8,110 bases of DNA. Source: Phycisphaerales bacterium. GTDB lineage: Bacteria; Planctomycetota; Phycisphaerae; Sedimentisphaerales; Anaerobacaceae. Positions within the stretch are counted from its first letter, which is position 1. The number at the start of each line of letters is the position of its first letter. The notes under the pieces are model-generated. The model had not been told where the DNA came from. It saw only the letters and a program-made list of their open reading frames with translations, and did no database searches. This document shows positions 6,162 through 8,110 of this stretch, piece by piece. The translations under genes were made by a program, and so were the position numbers. The stretch covers positions 1-8,110 of the forward strand of contig DSDB01000512.1 of NCBI GenBank assembly GCA_011057845.1. Direction: 5' to 3'.

Positions 6162-6176
6162 AAACTGGGGCAGAAA

Positions 6177-7733
6177 ATGTACCGGACCCTCTTAATTCTC
6201 GCGGGATCGGCGGCGTGTTTCGCGGCCGATGGAGGCAAACTCATGCTGCACCAGCGCAGCCGCATCCCCCTTGAAGGGCAGATCGGCGATGTCCGCGTGG
6301 TTATGCGGCCGGTCGAGTGGGAGCCGAACCGCACCGCCATTATCATCTGCGATATGTGGGACCGGCACTGGTGCGCCGGGGCGACGCGGCGGGTGGCGGA
6401 GCTGGCCCCTGCGATGAACGAGGTCGTCAAGGCCGCACGGGATCGCGGCGTCTTCATTATCCACGCCCCCAGCGGCACGGTTGGCTTCTACGAAGACCAC
6501 CCGGCCCGCAGGCGCGCCAAGGAGGTGGCCAAAACCGAGAACCTGCCCCGGGATATTGCCCAGTGGTGCCGATGGATCAGCGACGAGGAGGAGCAGACGG
6601 GCTATCCGATAGACCATTCCGACGGCGGCTGCGACTGCGAACCGACCTGTAAGCAGGGCTCGCCCTGGCGCCGGCAGATTGAGACCATCGAGATTGCCGA
6701 AACGGACGCCGTCAGCGACTCGGGCCCGGAGGTCTGGAGCCTCCTGGAGGCCCGCGGCATCGAGAACGTCATCCTGATGGGCGTCCACACGAACATGTGC
6801 GTGCTCGGTCGGCCGTTCGGACTGCGGAACATGGCCCGCTACGGCCGCAACGTCGTGCTCATGCGCGATATGACCGACACCATGTACAACTCGCGGGCCA
6901 AACCCTTCGTCAGTCACTTCACCGGCACCGACCTCGTCGTTGAGCACGTCGAGCGTTACGTCTGCCCCACGATCACCTCGACCGTCTTTACGGGAAAGCC
7001 CGCGTTCGTCTTCAAGGACGATAAACGCCCACACATGGTCATCCTGTCGGCCGAAAGCGAGTACAAAGCCGTCGAGACCATGCCCATCCTGGCCCGCCGG
7101 TTGCAGACCGAATGCGGATTCAGTTGCGAGGTGCTCCAGGGCAGCACCGGCGAAGACGATGGCGACCTCAACTACATCAGCGGCATGGAGGCCCTGGCCC
7201 GGGCCGACGTTGTCATCGTATTCGCCCGCCGCCGGGCGTTTGCCGCGGATCAAATGACACATCTACGGCAGTTCCTGGAGCGGGGCGGCGGCCTCGTCGG
7301 CCTGCGAACCGCCAGCCATGCCTTCGATACCCGCGGCAAGGTCCCGCAAGGCCATGCCGACTGGCTGAAATTTGACCCGGAGGTGCTCGGCGGCAACTAT
7401 CACGGCCACTACGGCGCCGGACCGGCAACTACGGCCATGTGCGAGGAAGGAGCGGCGGGGCATCCGATTCTTGAGGGCGTGGAATTGCCGTTTGAAAGCG
7501 TCGCTTCGCTGTATAGGACCGGTCCGCTGGAGCACAGCGCGCAGGCCTTGCTCAGCGGAAAGATCGACGGCCAGGACCCCGAACCGCTCGCCTGGACCCA
7601 CATGTATGGAGACAGCCGCATCTTCTACACATCACTGGGCCACGTGGAGGATTTCAGGAATCCGGCCTTCCGCAGGATGCTTGTCAACGCGGTCTACTGG
7701 GTGATGGCCCGGGAGCCGGCCAGGACCCCATGA
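6177..7733 (+). CDS. Secreted cysteine hydrolase (isochorismatase-like)/ThuA-like fusion
   Basis: The product of 518 residues joins two domains. The N-terminus, MYRTLLILAGSAACFAADGG, looks like a signal peptide with cleavage after CFA, so it probably acts outside the cytoplasm. Residues about 53-270 form an isochorismatase-like cysteine hydrolase: AIIICDMWDRHWC with catalytic-type D59, and GVHTNMCVLGRPFGLRNM with nucleophile C208. I could not place the third (Lys) residue with confidence. Residues about 285-515 resemble the ThuA/trehalose-utilisation class-I amidotransferase-like fold: HMVILSAESEYKAV, ADVVIVFARRRAF, FLERGGGLVGLRTASHAF, and the typical ending FYTSLGHVEDFRNPAFRRMLVNAVYWVM. A short GGGG at 6167-6170 precedes the ATG. 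Such fusions occur in planctomycetes and relatives by my recollection, with no defined substrate. Coupling with the SDR suggests processing of sugar derivatives. Confidence 0.88.
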   Translation: MYRTLLILAGSAACFAADGGKLMLHQRSRIPLEGQIGDVRVVMRPVEWEPNRTAIIICDMWDRHWCAGATRRVAELAPAMNEVVKAARDRGVFIIHAPSGTVGFYEDHPARRRAKEVAKTENLPRDIAQWCRWISDEEEQTGYPIDHSDGGCDCEPTCKQGSPWRRQIETIEIAETDAVSDSGPEVWSLLEARGIENVILMGVHTNMCVLGRPFGLRNMARYGRNVVLMRDMTDTMYNSRAKPFVSHFTGTDLVVEHVERYVCPTITSTVFTGKPAFVFKDDKRPHMVILSAESEYKAVETMPILARRLQTECGFSCEVLQGSTGEDDGDLNYISGMEALARADVVIVFARRRAFAADQMTHLRQFLERGGGLVGLRTASHAFDTRGKVPQGHADWLKFDPEVLGGNYHGHYGAGPATTAMCEEGAAGHPILEGVELPFESVASLYRTGPLEHSAQALLSGKIDGQDPEPLAWTHMYGDSRIFYTSLGHVEDFRNPAFRRMLVNAVYWVMAREPARTP

Positions 7734-7838
7734 GACCATCCCAAGACGGTCGCCCTGAGTGAAAAAATGCGAAGGGTCTGGATGTCAAAAACGCGAGAGA
7801 ATGGTCAACCGTCCGACTGCGGGGGGCGTCTGAGAGTC

Positions 7839-7856
7839 AGGAGTAACCGGTTTTTA
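7839..7856 (+). promoter_or_regulatory. Shine-Dalgarno and palindrome before the sigma factor gene
   Basis: AGGAG at 7839-7843 is 13 bases from the ATG at 7857, longer than usual, and no nearer in-frame start was found. Between them lies AACCGGTT (7845-7852), a perfect 8-bp palindrome. The long spacer may weaken translation or the palindrome may form part of a control site. Confidence 0.4.
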
Positions 7857-8110
7857 ATGGAAAGCACGGATAAGAGCCTGTTGGACGCCCATATCCGGGG
7901 CGACGCCGGCGCGTTTGAGCAGATCGTCCGCCGCTATGGAGATGCTGTGCTTGGATACCTGACCAGAATGACCCGTGACCGAGAACTTGCCGAGGACCTG
8001 TTTCAGGAGACCTTCAAGAAGGTCCACGAGAAGGCCCGCTCCTTCGCCGGCGGCAGCTTCAAGAGCTGGCTCTTCACCATCGCAAATCGTTTGGTCATAG
8101 ATAGTTACAG
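7857..8110 (+). CDS. ECF sigma factor (RpoE-like), N-terminal part (runs off right edge)
   Basis: The frame from ATG 7857 is open to the edge, giving 84 codons. It encodes the typical start of sigma70 region 2: DKSLLDAHIRGDAGAFEQIV, then RRYGDAVLGYLTRMTRD, AEDLFQETFKKVHEKA, and FKSWLFTIANRLVIDSY. This contains region 2.1-2.3 with the core-binding helix and the W-L-F-x-I-A-x-N segment preceding the -10-binding part. ECF sigma factors direct RNA polymerase to stress or envelope genes and are often controlled by an anti-sigma encoded next door, which would lie beyond the window. Region 4 is not visible. The gap of 123 bases after the hydrolase holds no gene, and I see no clear terminator or promoter in it. 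Confidence 0.93.
   Translation, partial: MESTDKSLLDAHIRGDAGAFEQIVRRYGDAVLGYLTRMTRDRELAEDLFQETFKKVHEKARSFAGGSFKSWLFTIANRLVIDSY

Noticed and set aside
6105..6176. Riboswitch between the SDR and hydrolase genes
   Set aside because: The 72-base gap has G-runs and a palindrome, but I could not match it to any known aptamer core, and it is short for most classes.
6192..7262. Minus-strand open frame of 356 codons inside the hydrolase gene
   Set aside because: It is antisense to a gene with clear motifs in both domains, and the D/H/V/A-rich sequence is typical of a mirror frame with no family features.
7734..7760. Intrinsic terminator after the hydrolase gene
   Set aside because: Only a 4-bp GACC/GGTC stem is visible and no T-run follows.

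Overview
The window is a GC-rich bacterial chromosome segment. Several traits together suggest the Planctomycetota, perhaps a Phycisphaerae-like lineage. These are an excisionase-type HTH fused to a receiver domain, an HDOD protein, a secreted isochorismatase-like/ThuA-like fusion, an ECF sigma factor, a beta-helix protein remnant, and short heptamer repeats scattered through genes and spacers. The lineage call is inference from gene content. No rRNA, tRNA or CRISPR was seen.

Layout, left to right. A minus-strand signalling pair occupies 1-973: an HTH-receiver response regulator with a sigma70-like promoter near 1037-1066, followed by an HDOD-domain gene that runs off the left edge. Divergent from it is a MtaB-type tRNA methylthiotransferase (1243-2724), whose C-terminal TRAM region is interrupted in frame by a REP-like palindromic element and a heptamer array. 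A 351-base spacer with a good promoter leads to a SAM-dependent methyltransferase (3076-3768). Next comes a CgeB-like glycosyltransferase (3867-5102) with its own extended -10 promoter and a 5' leader hairpin; the pair looks like part of glycan decoration. The spacer 5103-5330 holds an apparent minus-strand remnant of a right-handed beta-helix protein and a second, clean heptamer array. Downstream is a probable two-gene unit: a gluconate-5-dehydrogenase-like SDR (5331-6104) and an exported cysteine hydrolase/ThuA-like fusion (6177-7733), which suggests sugar or carbohydrate-derivative catabolism. The window ends inside an ECF sigma factor gene that starts at 7857.

The genes are mostly recognisable families, and I do not see a clearly new multi-gene system. 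The most distinctive feature is a family of degenerate 7-base tandem repeats, present three times in 8 kb. Two copies lie inside the mtaB reading frame (one in a linker, one in TRAM) and one lies in the 5' leader of the SDR gene. The copies differ in sequence but share a CGA core every seven bases.
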